A DNA stretch of 64,000 bases from Chloroflexi bacterium UBA6077 (lineage in GTDB: Bacteria; Chloroflexota; UBA6077). A program made the translations under genes and the position numbers. Below the pieces are notes generated by a model. It was given only the letters and a program-made list of their open reading frames with translations. It made no database searches and had not been told where the DNA came from. Location: assembly GCA_002436065.1 (NCBI GenBank), contig DIXP01000094.1, positions 79,788 through 143,787 on the forward strand. The letters run 5' to 3'. Positions within the stretch are counted from its first letter, which is position 1; each line of letters opens with the position of its first letter. This document shows, one piece after another, positions 16,962-25,234 of this stretch.

Positions 16962-19367
16962 ATGAAAGTTCTGCTCTCCTGGCTCAAGGAATTCGTAGAT
17001 ATCACCCTGCCTCCAGTCGAACTGGCCCAACTGCTGACCATGTCTGGCACAGAGGTGGGATACGTGGAGGAGGTGGGCTCCCGCTGGGCGAACATCTGGA
17101 TCGGCCAGGTTCGCGGCCTGCGGCCCCACCCATCCGCCGAGAGACTGTTCGTCGTGGACGTGGATCTGGGTAGCCGCTCCATCACTCTCGTCACAGCCGC
17201 CACTAACCTCACAGTAGGCGACAAGATCCCGGTCATCCTGGCCGGAGGGCGACTTCAACCCGGGATTACGATAGAGGCCGTAGACTTTCGGGGCATTCGC
17301 TCCGAGGGGATGCTCTGCTCGGGCATCGAGCTGGGCGTCTCCCCGGACGGCGAAGGCATCTACGTAATGGAGGAGGATGCTCCGGTCGGGCAAGCGCTGA
17401 AGGACTACCTCCGGGACTACGTATTCGACCTGGAGCTTACCCCCAACCGGCCCGACTGCCTCTCGGTGATCGGGATCGCGCGGGAGATCGCGGCCCTCAC
17501 CTGCGCCGAGCTGCGGGTGCCGGAGCCGAAGGTGGCGCCGGGCGGCTTCAGGTCCGCCGACCTGATCACGGTGGAGATCAGAGACCCCGACCTCTGCCCA
17601 CGCTACTCAGCGGTGGTGATCAGGGACGTCCAGGTGAAGCCGTCGCCCCACTGGATGCAGCGTCGCCTCTACCTGTGCGGCATGCGTCCCATCAGCAACG
17701 TTGTGGACGTCACCAACTACGTCATGCTGGAGCGGGGCCAGCCGCTCCACGCCTTCGATGGAAAGAAGCTGCACGGGGGTATCATCGTGCGGCGCGCTGC
17801 CCAAGGGGAGGTCTTCACCACGCTGGACGGCGAGGTCCGCCAACTCACCGACGAGACGCTGATGATCGCCGACCAACAGGAACCTGTGGCCGTGGCGGGC
17901 GTCATGGGGGGCCTCCACAGCGAGGTGGACAACTCGACGCGGCTGGTGGTGCTGGAGTCGGCGAACTTCAACCGCACCAGCATCCGCCGGACCTCCCAGC
18001 GGCTTCGGCTCTCCACCGAGGCTTCCAAGCGGTACGACAAGGGGCTAGACCCCGAGTGGACGGTCACTGTGGCACTGCGTGCGGCATCCCTGATGGCCGA
18101 ACTGGCCGGCGGCTCCGTGGGCGAGGAGGCAGTTGATGTCTACCCAGGACCGATCCAACCGAAGACCCTCACCATCACCGAGTCCGAGGTGGAGGGGCTG
18201 TTGGGCCTCCGGTTCAGCCGAAAGGAGATGAAGGGGCTCTTCGGCAGGCTCGGCTTCGGGACCAAAGAGGTAGCTGGGGGGCTGGATGTGGAGGTTCCCA
18301 CCTTCCGGCGCGACGTGGAGGGCAGGGCCGACCTGGCGGAGGAGCTGGCCAGGATCAAGGGCTACGACCTGATCCCCACCACCCTCCCCACCGGAGCCAT
18401 TCCGGAAGAGGTGCCCGAGCCCTACCGACGCTGGGAGGCCATCGCCAAGGGGGCGCTCACCAACTGCGGCCTGCAGGAGGTGATCACCTACTCCCTCGTG
18501 GACGCTGGGATGGCCGAGCGGCTCACTGTCGACGTGGGAACTGGGGCCGTCGAAGTCCCGCGGGAGATGATCCCGCTGGCTAACCCCATGACCCCCGAGC
18601 AGGCTTGCCTGCGCACTACCCTCTTGGGCAGCCTGCTGAAGACTGTCGCATCCAACCTCAGGCACGAGCGCAGGGTCTACATCTTCGAGCTGGGCAGGAT
18701 CTACCTGCCTCCGCTGGAGCCGCTGCCCACCGAGCGGCGCACCCTGGGCATAGCCCTGACCGGCCCACGGGAGCCGGTGGGATGGGACTCTCAGCCGGCA
18801 AACGGTGACTTCTTCGACCTCAAGGGGGCGGTGGAGGCGCTGCTACGCTCCATGGGGATCGAAGGCGCTGCCATTGAGCCGGCGCGGCACGGGTCCATGC
18901 ACCCTGGCCGCACAGCCCGGGTGCGTGTTGGCGATAGAGTGGTGGGCTACCTGGGAGAGGTGCATCCGACGGTGCTGGAACGGTTCGACCTGGCCCTCGC
19001 CAAGCTGTACGCGGCCGAACTCGACTTCGAGGCACTCGTTTCCACCGCCTCCGAGGAGCGCGGCTACCAGCAGCTGCCACGCTTCCCAGCCGTGAGCCAC
19101 GACATTGCCGTGGTGCTGGACCAGCAGGTTCCTCAGCAAGAGGTGGAGAGGGCGATCCGCGAGGGTGGCGAACCGCTCCTGGAGCGGATCGAGCTGTTCG
19201 ACGTCTACCAGGGCAAGTCCATCCCAGCCGGCAAGAAGAGCCTTGCATATTCCCTCAGCTATCGGGCTCCGGATCGGACCCTGACAGATGACGAGGTGAT
19301 GCTGGTGGAAGGGAGGATCGTGGATACCCTCAGCACCCGCTTCGGAGCCTACATCCGCGGCAAGTAG
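16962..19367 (+). CDS. pheT: Phenylalanine-tRNA ligase beta subunit
   Basis: The 801-aa beta subunit. In order: an N-terminal tRNA-binding OB domain (about 40-150), the B3/B4 editing domain (about 210-400), B5 domains, a catalytic-like core, and a C-terminal FDX-ACB anticodon-binding domain starting near LPRFPAVSHDIAVVLDQQVP. The subunit supports tRNA recognition and removes mis-charged Tyr. The ribosome binding site AGGAGG lies 9 nt before ATG 16962. Length matches the family (about 790-800 aa). A strong hairpin follows 34 bp after the stop. Confidence 0.97.
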   Translation: MKVLLSWLKEFVDITLPPVELAQLLTMSGTEVGYVEEVGSRWANIWIGQVRGLRPHPSAERLFVVDVDLGSRSITLVTAATNLTVGDKIPVILAGGRLQPGITIEAVDFRGIRSEGMLCSGIELGVSPDGEGIYVMEEDAPVGQALKDYLRDYVFDLELTPNRPDCLSVIGIAREIAALTCAELRVPEPKVAPGGFRSADLITVEIRDPDLCPRYSAVVIRDVQVKPSPHWMQRRLYLCGMRPISNVVDVTNYVMLERGQPLHAFDGKKLHGGIIVRRAAQGEVFTTLDGEVRQLTDETLMIADQQEPVAVAGVMGGLHSEVDNSTRLVVLESANFNRTSIRRTSQRLRLSTEASKRYDKGLDPEWTVTVALRAASLMAELAGGSVGEEAVDVYPGPIQPKTLTITESEVEGLLGLRFSRKEMKGLFGRLGFGTKEVAGGLDVEVPTFRRDVEGRADLAEELARIKGYDLIPTTLPTGAIPEEVPEPYRRWEAIAKGALTNCGLQEVITYSLVDAGMAERLTVDVGTGAVEVPREMIPLANPMTPEQACLRTTLLGSLLKTVASNLRHERRVYIFELGRIYLPPLEPLPTERRTLGIALTGPREPVGWDSQPANGDFFDLKGAVEALLRSMGIEGAAIEPARHGSMHPGRTARVRVGDRVVGYLGEVHPTVLERFDLALAKLYAAELDFEALVSTASEERGYQQLPRFPAVSHDIAVVLDQQVPQQEVERAIREGGEPLLERIELFDVYQGKSIPAGKKSLAYSLSYRAPDRTLTDDEVMLVEGRIVDTLSTRFGAYIRGK

Positions 19368-19400
19368 GCTGGGACAATCTTCCTATTGCGGCACTTTCCA

Positions 19401-19439
19401 CGGGCAGGCATGATCAACCCAACCGATCATGCCTGCCCG
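19401..19439 (+). terminator. Hairpin terminator after pheT
   Basis: Perfect 15-bp arms CGGGCAGGCATGATC and its complement (19401-19415, 19425-19439) with a 9-nt loop AACCCAACC. There is no long T run, so it may be a weak intrinsic terminator or a repeat that serves as one. It marks the end of the pheST transcription unit. Confidence 0.55.
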
Positions 19440-19465
19440 CCTTTGCGTCCCCTCCAGGAGACGGC

Positions 19466-19600
19466 GCAAACGAGTCCCCTCTCCCCGCGGGAGAGGGCTA
19501 GGGTGAGGGGCAGCGTGGCATCATACCAACGAGCCCTCACCCCGACCCTCTCCCTGAGGGAGAGGGAGGAGACGGAGGCCCTCTCCCGAGGGAGAGGGTG
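19466..19600. repeat. Dispersed CCCTCTCC-type palindromic repeat
   Basis: Several copies of CCCTCTCCC(N)GGGAGAGGG hairpins (near 19480-19498, 19550-19570 and 19578-19600) and a GGGTGAGGGG/CCCTCACCCCGACC inverted pair. The same composite recurs at 46660-46790 between the aldehyde oxidoreductase and MoaD-like genes. It is non-coding. Its role, if any, is not known to me. Confidence 0.6.
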
Positions 19601-19601
19601 T

Positions 19602-19755
19602 TAGTGCTCGACCAATGTGATTCTGATAGGCGGCGAAGCCGCCTGCTGGGAGCGCGGGCGGCTCGCCCGCCAGTCCCTCGTGCGGGCGAGCCGCCCGCGC
19701 TCCCAGCATAGGCCGCCATCTGGCGGCCTATCGAAACCAGTTTGGCGAACCACTA
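19602..19755. mobile_element. MITE-like palindromic element, copy A (intergenic)
   Basis: A 154-bp element bounded by imperfect terminal inverted repeats of about 30 bp (TAGTGCTCGACCAATGTGAT at 19602; its counterpart ends GGCGAACCACTA at 19755). It contains three nested hairpins: GGCGGC/GCCGCC at 19629-19643; a perfect 27-bp-arm hairpin (19644-19670, 19682-19708) with loop CAGTCCCTCGT; and AGGCCGCC/GGCGGCCT at 19709-19728. Copies B and C at 55165 and 56915 share both ends and the core. It encodes no transposase, so it would depend on one in trans; TA-ended termini fit IS630-type movement, which is an inference. Confidence 0.68.
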
Positions 19756-19769
19756 GGAGGCCCGCCAGG

Positions 19770-20324
19770 ATGACCTTCTTGTACATTGGCTGGATGGACG
19801 TGCTGCTGGTGCTGTCCCTGGTGGTCAGCATAATCTTCGGTTTCCACCAAGGGCTGGTACGCCAGGTCGTGCTGCTGGCTTCCCTGTACATCAGCACCAT
19901 CCTCGCGGCGCAGTACAACCAGCAGGCGGCGGAACTGGCGATCCAGGCATTCCCCTCTGCAACCGCCGAGTTCGCCGCTCTCATATCCTTCCTCGCGCTG
20001 GTAGGACTCTTCACCATAGCCGTCACCTGGCTCCTCTGGACCGCCTACTGCGAGACCCGTCTGCCCTCGGTAGTCATGCTCGACGAGATGGGCGGCGCAG
20101 TGCTGGGGGGCGTCATCGGGGCCTTCGTGCTCAGCCTGGCGCTGGTGCTGCTGCGCTATGCACTCCAGGCTCCATGGCCCGAGAGCGGACCGCTCCAGCA
20201 CAATCTCCAGATGGGCTTGCTCAATTCCTCTCTGCAGTTCGCCTTCAGTTCGCCCCTACCGCTGGTACACGCTGCCATCCGCCCCTGGATGCCCTTCGGC
20301 ATCCCGGGAATACTCGGAAGCTAG
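19770..20324 (+). CDS. CvpA-family membrane protein
   Basis: A 184-aa inner-membrane protein with four predicted hydrophobic helices. The first carries WMDVLLVLSLVVSIIFGFHQ, the typical CvpA beginning with the GxxxG-like small-residue pattern, and LVRQVVLLASLYISTILAAQ follows. CvpA proteins are linked to envelope homeostasis, originally to colicin V production. The start is ATG 19770 with AGGAGG 9 nt upstream. The frame is open back to 19617 through mobile element copy A, which would add a spurious repeat-derived N-terminus if chosen. The C-terminus ends in a Pro-rich segment. Confidence 0.78.
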   Translation: MTFLYIGWMDVLLVLSLVVSIIFGFHQGLVRQVVLLASLYISTILAAQYNQQAAELAIQAFPSATAEFAALISFLALVGLFTIAVTWLLWTAYCETRLPSVVMLDEMGGAVLGGVIGAFVLSLALVLLRYALQAPWPESGPLQHNLQMGLLNSSLQFAFSSPLPLVHAAIRPWMPFGIPGILGS

Positions 20325-20399
20325 CGGCCCGCGGCGGCATATCTCTTGCGCCCGTACGGCTGATGCCGAAGCACGTCCACTGGAGAACAGGACTGGGCC

Positions 20400-22142
20400 A
20401 TGAGAAACGCCGAAGTAGCCGGATTCCTCGACGAAATCGCCGACCTCCTGGAGTTGATGGGTAACAACCGGTTCCGGGTTGGAGCCTATCGAAATGCCGC
20501 GACCCGCATTCAGAGCATGCCCGAGTCGGTGGAATCTGTCTGGCGGGCCGGTCAGCTCCAGGAGGTGCCGGGGATTGGCCCTTCGATCGCGGCAAAAGTG
20601 AGTGAGTGGCTCCAGACCGGCGGTTCGCGCTACCTGGAGGTCCTCCGACGACTGGTACCGCCGGGAGTCCGAGAGCTGTTGACGGTCCCGGGGCTGGGTC
20701 CGGCCAAGGCACAGCTGATCCATCGGAGCCTGGGCATCACCACCCTGGCGGAGCTTGAGGAGGCTGCCAGGGAGCATCGCCTCCGCCAACTCCCGGGCAT
20801 CAGGGAGAAAACGGAGAACAAGATCCTGCGGGAGCTTGAGCGGCTCCGCGACCGCAGCCGCCGCCTCCTGCTGGGGGTTGCACTGCCCGCCGCCGAGGAG
20901 GTGGTGAGGCTGATGCAACACCACCCGGCGGTGCGCAAGATCCAGCCGGCCGGGAGCCTGCGCCGCATGCAGGAGACCATAGGAGACATCGACATCCTCG
21001 CATCCTCGGAGCAGCCCGCGGAGGTAACGCAGGCATTCGCCAGGCTTCCCATCGTCAAGGAGGTGCTGGCGCTGGGGCCCACCAAGGCGAGCGTGCTCAC
21101 CACGGACAACCTCCAGATGGACCTCCGGGCGGTCCAGCCGGAGGAGTACGGATCGGCACTGCAGTACTTCACCGGAGACAAGCAGCACAACATCGCCCTC
21201 CGGAACATCGCCATCAGCAAGGGGCTGAAGCTAAGCGAGTACGGGCTCTTCGACGAATCGACCGGGGAGCGGCTGGCCAGCGAGGAGGAAGCCGACATCT
21301 ACCGAGCCCTGGGTCTGGAGTGGATGCCGCCTGAGATCCGGACCAACCGGGGCGAGTTGGACGCCGCGGCCAAGGGCACACTCCCACGGCTGGTAAGGCA
21401 GGAGGACATTCGTGGGGACCTCCAGGTCCACAGCTGCTGGTCCGACGGCACCGCGAGCATCGAAACCATGGCCGAGGCGTGCCGAGTCCTAGGCTACGGG
21501 TACGTGGCGATCACCGACCACTCCCAGGCACTCGGGGTCGCACATGGGCTCTCGCCGGAGAGGCTGGAGCAGAAGCTCCGCGAAATCGACCAGCTTAACC
21601 CACGGCTGGCCCCCTTCCGCGTCCTGAAGGCCGCCGAGGTGGACATCCGAAGCAACGGCGCGCTGGACTACCCCGACGACCTGCTGGCCCAACTGGAGGT
21701 GGTGGTGGTCTCCATCCACTCCGGCTTCGAGCAAGATCGAGAGCGGATCACCGAGCGGATCCTGCGCGCATTCCAGAACCCCCACGCGCACATCCTGGCC
21801 CACCCCACGGGACGGCTGCTGAACCGCCGGCCAGGCTACGAGGTCGATCTGGAGCAGGTGCTGCGTGCCGCGGCGAAGGCGGGGATAGCGGTGGAGATCA
21901 ACGGGTCGCCCGACCGGCTGGACCTGGACGACGTCTGGGCCCGCCGGGCGAAGGAGCTGGGGGTGAAGATAACCATCAACACCGATGCCCACGCCCCCCT
22001 CAACCTGCAGGCGATGCGCTACGGGGTGGCCGTGGCTCGACGAGCCTGGTTGGAGAAGGGCGACATCCTCAACACACTGCCGCTGGACCAACTGCTGGCG
22101 TTCTTCGGGAGACGTCGCCAGCGTCGTCGTCGCGCTGCCTGA
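20400..22142 (+). CDS. polX: Family X DNA polymerase / 3'-5' exonuclease
   Basis: A 580-aa PolX-type repair polymerase. The N-terminal helix-hairpin-helix lyase-like domain (about 1-100; LQEVPGIGPSIAAKVSEWL) is followed by a nucleotidyltransferase palm (GSLRRMQETIGDIDILASS) with paired Asp metal ligands. The C-terminal PHP phosphoesterase domain (about 335-570) has the metal-binding motifs RGDLQVHSCWSDG, ITDHSQALGVAHGL and ILAHPTGR. These domains support gap filling and proofreading in base-excision repair. The last residues are a short Arg-rich tail. It is monocistronic after CvpA with a 75-bp gap. Confidence 0.92.
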   Translation: MRNAEVAGFLDEIADLLELMGNNRFRVGAYRNAATRIQSMPESVESVWRAGQLQEVPGIGPSIAAKVSEWLQTGGSRYLEVLRRLVPPGVRELLTVPGLGPAKAQLIHRSLGITTLAELEEAAREHRLRQLPGIREKTENKILRELERLRDRSRRLLLGVALPAAEEVVRLMQHHPAVRKIQPAGSLRRMQETIGDIDILASSEQPAEVTQAFARLPIVKEVLALGPTKASVLTTDNLQMDLRAVQPEEYGSALQYFTGDKQHNIALRNIAISKGLKLSEYGLFDESTGERLASEEEADIYRALGLEWMPPEIRTNRGELDAAAKGTLPRLVRQEDIRGDLQVHSCWSDGTASIETMAEACRVLGYGYVAITDHSQALGVAHGLSPERLEQKLREIDQLNPRLAPFRVLKAAEVDIRSNGALDYPDDLLAQLEVVVVSIHSGFEQDRERITERILRAFQNPHAHILAHPTGRLLNRRPGYEVDLEQVLRAAAKAGIAVEINGSPDRLDLDDVWARRAKELGVKITINTDAHAPLNLQAMRYGVAVARRAWLEKGDILNTLPLDQLLAFFGRRRQRRRRAA

Positions 22143-22275
22143 GGGGGAGGCCGAGAGGCGGTTGGACGCGCTCACCGAGCAGTGGTGCGGCCGGGGCTGG
22201 GCGCGCTGGCTGGCGACGAGGCGCAGCCCTATCGCCGCCGCGGCCAAACCGTCACTCGTCAGCGGCATGGCAACA

Positions 22276-22284
22276 TGGTATAAT
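22276..22284 (+). promoter_or_regulatory. Extended -10 element before tRNA-Pro
   Basis: TGGTATAAT (22276-22284) is a perfect extended -10 hexamer about 70 bp upstream of the tRNA-Pro gene. No good -35 is visible at the expected distance, which is tolerated with an extended -10. It is the probable tRNA promoter with a leader to be trimmed. Confidence 0.5.
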
Positions 22285-22353
22285 TCGGTCGTCGTCGTTG
22301 GGTGCCGTAGTGTCTTCGAGAAGTCACCACGGTTCCCGCCACGGTGGCAAATG

Positions 22354-22429
22354 CGGGGTGTAGCGCAGTCGGTAGCGCGCATGGTTTGGGACCATGAGGC
22401 CCCCGGTTCGAGTCCGGGCACCCCGACCA
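22354..22429 (+). tRNA. tRNA-Pro (anticodon TGG)
   Basis: A complete cloverleaf. The acceptor stem pairs CGGGGTG (22354-22360) with CACCCCG (22419-22425). The D arm contains GCGCAGTCGGTAGCGC. The anticodon stem CATGG/CCATG encloses loop TTTGGGA, giving anticodon TGG. The T arm is CCCGG-TTCGAGT-CCGGG. The 3' CCA is encoded (22427-22429). The gene's 3' 48 bp are repeated at 23450-23497, the pattern left by integration into a tRNA gene. Confidence 0.97.
22382..22429 (+). repeat. Putative att site, tRNA-proximal copy
   Basis: The 48-bp stretch from the anticodon stem to the CCA end of tRNA-Pro is identical to 23450-23497 and in the same orientation. The two copies bracket a 1.02-kb segment with a toxin-antitoxin pair. 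This is the layout of attL/attR left by a tRNA-targeting element. Confidence 0.65.
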
Positions 22430-22435
22430 ATTTTC

Positions 22436-22792
22436 CTACTGTATAGCACGGGCGAAGCGGACCTGCTTCTCTGTGACCACCACAAAATGGTCAGCCAACT
22501 GCTCAGAGTGGCCGTCGAGAAGCCGCCGCATGACCTCGATCTTGTTGTAGGCCCGCTCATCCTCAAGGCGCAGCAGGACCACTCCCCTGTGACCATGTTG
22601 CTCGCGGTACACTCTCGCACCAAAGTGTCTGTCATTGGTGACGAGAATCCAGTTCTCGTCAAAGGCCTTCTGAAGGACAGCCCCATCCTCCATGCCGCGT
22701 GCCTCCTCGTACACCGAGAACACCTCATGGTTCTGCTGGCGTAACCAGAGGGCCACTGCCGGCCCCGTGCACTCATCCACCAGGAAACGCAT
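22436..22792 (-). CDS. DUF5615 PIN-like toxin
   Basis: A 118-aa PIN-like protein of the DUF5615 (Mut7-C-related) type. MRFLVDECTGPAVALWLRQQ gives the first acidic residue (Asp6) and VTNDRHFGARVY the second acidic cluster near residue 53, as in predicted RNase toxins of type II modules. Its ATG follows the stop of the DUF433 gene with no gap (22793/22792), the usual antitoxin-first arrangement. Its stop lies only 6 bp from the tRNA-Pro CCA. Ribonuclease activity is inferred from the family, not shown. Confidence 0.85.
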   Translation of the reverse strand: MRFLVDECTGPAVALWLRQQNHEVFSVYEEARGMEDGAVLQKAFDENWILVTNDRHFGARVYREQHGHRGVVLLRLEDERAYNKIEVMRRLLDGHSEQLADHFVVVTEKQVRFARAIQ

Positions 22793-23041
22793 CTACGCGC
22801 TCTCAGCCAACAGCGGCATGAACTCCGAGTCCTCCAGACACTTCGCCGCAAACAGCATGCAAGCCTGGATGTCTTCCTGAGTGAGCCCCTGGTACTCTCC
22901 CAGGATCTCTTCCACAGTTGCGCCATGGGCCAGCAAGGTGAGTATGTAGTCAACGGTCAGCCGCGTTCCCTTGATAACAGGCTTTCCTACCATGACATTG
23001 GGGTCGATGGAGATACGCCCCAGCAGTTGTTTGTCGGTCAT
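22793..23041 (-). CDS. DUF433 antitoxin
   Basis: An 82-aa DUF433 protein with the diagnostic ISIDPNVMVGKPVIKGTRLT near residue 10 and a helix-turn-helix-like segment VDYILTLLAHGATVEEILGE. DUF433 partners with DUF5615 toxins, binding the toxin and probably the module promoter. I start at ATG 23041 (MTDKQLLGR) with GGAGGT about 10 nt upstream; a GTG at 23083 is in frame but adds a non-conserved leader. It is the first gene of the two-gene module inside the tRNA-flanked segment. Confidence 0.87.
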   Translation of the reverse strand: MTDKQLLGRISIDPNVMVGKPVIKGTRLTVDYILTLLAHGATVEEILGEYQGLTQEDIQACMLFAAKCLEDSEFMPLLAESA

Positions 23042-23449
23042 CGTCCTGGTCACCTCCGTCGACTCATCATACAACAAAGCCATCCAATCAGAGCAGTCGA
23101 GCAGGACTGTCTGCGTGCCCTATCCGATACCTGGCCCCTGGCGATGTGGCGGGAGATATGCGCATGGGCAGCCACCGATGCCACGGAGGGCGATTGGCGT
23201 GACCGCGAGTGGCTAGGTAGGTACTTGGTAGGCAGCGCGCGGGCGCGCAGCGGGCGGGAGTTGATGCAACCTGTGCAGAGAGCGGTGGGCTTTCGGGTAC
23301 CATGCAATCATTAGAGGACTATTCACCCAACCACGCCAAGAGCTATACTCCCCTCACGACCGTACACCTAACGGTCAACGCGCACTGGAAGCCGGATGGT
23401 TACCCAAAATGGGCAATCGTTTAGGTCTGCGATCCGACTCGACGCTCTT
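23042..23449. other. Intergenic remnant inside the tRNA-flanked segment
   Basis: About 400 bp between the DUF433 start and the partial tRNA copy. The forward frame at 23095-23314 reads as plausible protein (for example MWREICAWAATDATEGDW) but continues upstream antisense to the antitoxin and has no start signal. It may be a decayed gene fragment of the island. No integrase is recognisable. Confidence 0.35.
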
Positions 23450-23497
23450 TGGTTTGGGACCATGAGGCCCCCGGTTCGAGTCCGGGCACCCCGACCA
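23450..23497 (+). repeat. Partial tRNA-Pro copy, putative distal att site
   Basis: An exact 48-bp duplicate of the 3' part of tRNA-Pro (anticodon stem and loop through CCA), lacking the 5' half and so not a functional tRNA. Beyond the repeat the flanks diverge after a few matching bases (CTTCCT versus TTTCCT). It marks the far end of the small island. Confidence 0.85.
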
Positions 23498-23827
23498 GTC
23501 TTCCTTGAAGCGCGTAGGAGAATCGGTCCTCTCCCCCGACCACCAGCTGTTAGAGTAGTCCCATCGCACCATCGAGCGCTGTACAACTGTTGTACGCCCC
23601 GAAGCGAAGGAGACACACCTCTCCTGCCATCTTCAGCACGGTAAGAGACCGCCGCGCCGGACGACCTCCGGCGCGGCGGTCGGTTATTCATGACCCGAGA
23701 GTCATGACCGGGTCTCAGCTATCCAGCGAATCTCCATCTGCTGTCCCACGGCCACCAATGCATGAGTCCTCGCTGGAAGATCCCGAAGTAGACTGCACCT
23801 TCCTTCTCGTTGGAGGGGTGCCGGCCC
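23498..23827. other. Intergenic region with a strong hairpin
   Basis: No gene seen. 23647-23660 and 23668-23681 form a perfect 14-bp hairpin (GACCGCCGCGCCGG) with a 7-nt loop followed by GGTTATT, which may act as a terminator in either direction. GTACAACTGTTGTAC at 23580-23594 is a short palindrome. Confidence 0.45.
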
Positions 23828-24196
23828 TCAAAAGACCACGGACTTCTCCACGCTGATCACAACGACGTGCTTCGGCTGGATCTGCCTGGGAGCGAGTTGG
23901 CTGCTGACCTGATCGAACAGGTCCCCCGAGTCCAGGATGGATCCGGTCTTTCCCCAGAGACGGCAACCGCGGCGCGTGGCCGGATCCAGGATTAGGACGG
24001 AGACCTGGGGGTTCTCTGCGAGATTCGCCATCGTACGGGGTGAGTTGACGTCGGCGAAGAGGACGTGCTCGTCGTCCAGGACTCTGAAGGTGCCTTTGGC
24101 CGAGACGTTCGGCTGGCCGGTCTTGCTCGCGGTGGCGACCAAACCCGGATGAATCTCGGCGATTAGCGACTTCGCTTCGGCGGAAAGGGTTGCCAT
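23828..24196 (-). CDS. Pyridoxamine-5'-phosphate oxidase-like (PPOX) flavin protein
   Basis: A split-barrel FMN/F420-binding protein of 122 aa. IHPGLVATASKTGQPNVSAK and FADVNSPRTMANLAENPQVS are the core of small PPOX-family proteins; VSVLILDPATRRGCRLWGKT is a strand of the barrel. The reaction is unknown; relatives reduce small molecules or bind flavin. The start ATG 24196 (MATLSAEAKSL) has AGGAG 8 nt upstream; GTG 24211 is an alternative. It lies 61 bp downstream of the ferredoxin gene on the same strand and may be co-transcribed. Confidence 0.82.
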   Translation of the reverse strand: MATLSAEAKSLIAEIHPGLVATASKTGQPNVSAKGTFRVLDDEHVLFADVNSPRTMANLAENPQVSVLILDPATRRGCRLWGKTGSILDSGDLFDQVSSQLAPRQIQPKHVVVISVEKSVVF

Positions 24197-24257
24197 TTCC
24201 TTCTCCTTCACATTCTTCTTCCGAACTCGGTGAGGCCCCGAGGGTTGTGCTGGCGCT

Positions 24258-24956
24258 CTACCGACCGATGGGGCAGACCCTCATGCACTCGCTGCACGAA
24301 CCCGATCCACCTCTGAAGACGCTGCACGCGAACTTGTTGATGGAGTACGCCTCCCCGTTCTGAGGCTCGGCCAGTGCGCGGGCCGGGCATGCCTGGAGGC
24401 ACTTCCCGCATCCGTTGCAGAGGTCATCGCCCTGTCTGCTGCTGGAAGGGAGTTCCGCCTGGGTAAGGACGCACGCCAGCCTGACCCGGGGACCGAACTG
24501 CGGCGTCACCAGGAGACTATGCCATCCCAGGGAACCGAGGCCGGCGTACTCCGCAGCATGCTTGTAGGAGAAGACCGAGAAGAGGTGTCGCTGATCCGTA
24601 GGGTAGTTGGCGGCTGGCAGCGGAAGCGCCTTCAGTCCCTGCCTACGACTCACATTGCAGACGTCGTAGGCGGACTTGGTGAGCCGGCTGTTGACGTAGT
24701 CCTGGTGTGGGACCAGCATATCTCTCGGAGACCCCTCTCCCATCTCCTTGTGCGGTGTGTTGTGATCGAGGATTTCCGAGAAGATCTCCCTCGCGAGAAC
24801 GACGATGGACCTGGCCTCGGGCAAGAGCCTCACCGCCTGATCATGTAGCCGACTACCGGCAATCTCTGAAACCGAGACAATTCCGACCGCGTCGACATCC
24901 AGCGTCGAGAGCATATCCAGCAGTTGGCGCTCTCCTCGGGCAGACGCTACGGACAT
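24258..24956 (-). CDS. 4Fe-4S protein of the epoxyqueuosine-reductase-like type
   Basis: A 232-aa iron-sulfur protein. The N-terminal two thirds resemble the corrinoid-binding part of QueG/reductive-dehalogenase-like proteins (AAEYAGLGSLGWHSLLVTPQ followed by FGPRVRLACVLT). The C-terminus has two cluster motifs: CNGCGKCLQACP (about 180-191) and a second Cys group ending CSECMRVCPIGR. It is shorter than true QueG (about 370 aa) and lacks the HEAT-like end, so queuosine function is doubtful. It is probably an electron-transfer or cobamide-linked reductase. It lies upstream of the PPOX gene. Confidence 0.75.
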   Translation of the reverse strand: MSVASARGERQLLDMLSTLDVDAVGIVSVSEIAGSRLHDQAVRLLPEARSIVVLAREIFSEILDHNTPHKEMGEGSPRDMLVPHQDYVNSRLTKSAYDVCNVSRRQGLKALPLPAANYPTDQRHLFSVFSYKHAAEYAGLGSLGWHSLLVTPQFGPRVRLACVLTQAELPSSSRQGDDLCNGCGKCLQACPARALAEPQNGEAYSINKFACSVFRGGSGSCSECMRVCPIGR

Positions 24957-25234
24957 TCCTGAACCTCCTTTCTATATGTGACGATGGGCTCCGACGGGAT
25001 TATGGGGATGCCTCACTTGAGTGCCGAGCATCCCTTTCGCTGGCTCCAGACGATGCCGCCGCAATCTCTTCCCGCTTGGGGTCTCCGCCTCTCGCCCAGG
25101 GCTATCGACACTCGAGGCCGACAGGTTGCCTTCTGAAGAATAGCTGCAGTGGAGTCACGAAGCTGTTACATCCGTTACAATGCCTTCAGCTTCCTTGTGG
25201 TGTAATAGGGCGCGGAGTCTAAGTGGAGGGCGAG
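24957..25234. promoter_or_regulatory. Divergent intergenic region between ferredoxin and Crp genes
   Basis: About 280 bp that must hold both divergent promoters. 25165-25179 has the direct repeat GTTACA-TCC-GTTACA, and TACAAT (25176-25181) is a possible -10 for the Crp gene. The repeat might be an operator, but no palindromic Crp/Fnr box is clear. Nothing coding is seen. Confidence 0.35.

Noticed and set aside
15924..17393. 489-codon open frame antisense to pheS/pheT
   Set aside because: The opposite strand encodes clear PheS and PheT; the antisense translation is His/Gln/Gly-rich without domains.
19617..19769. Extended N-terminus for the CvpA protein
   Set aside because: The extension is encoded by the MITE-like element, and a good ribosome binding site precedes ATG 19770.
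22143..22270. Open frame continuing after the PolX stop
   Set aside because: It is in another frame, lacks a start signal and overlaps the end of polX; probably incidental.
23368..23691. Small open frame containing GGLMVPNQ-like peptide
   Set aside because: This peptide is a translation of the partial tRNA-Pro copy, a familiar spurious product of tRNA sequence.
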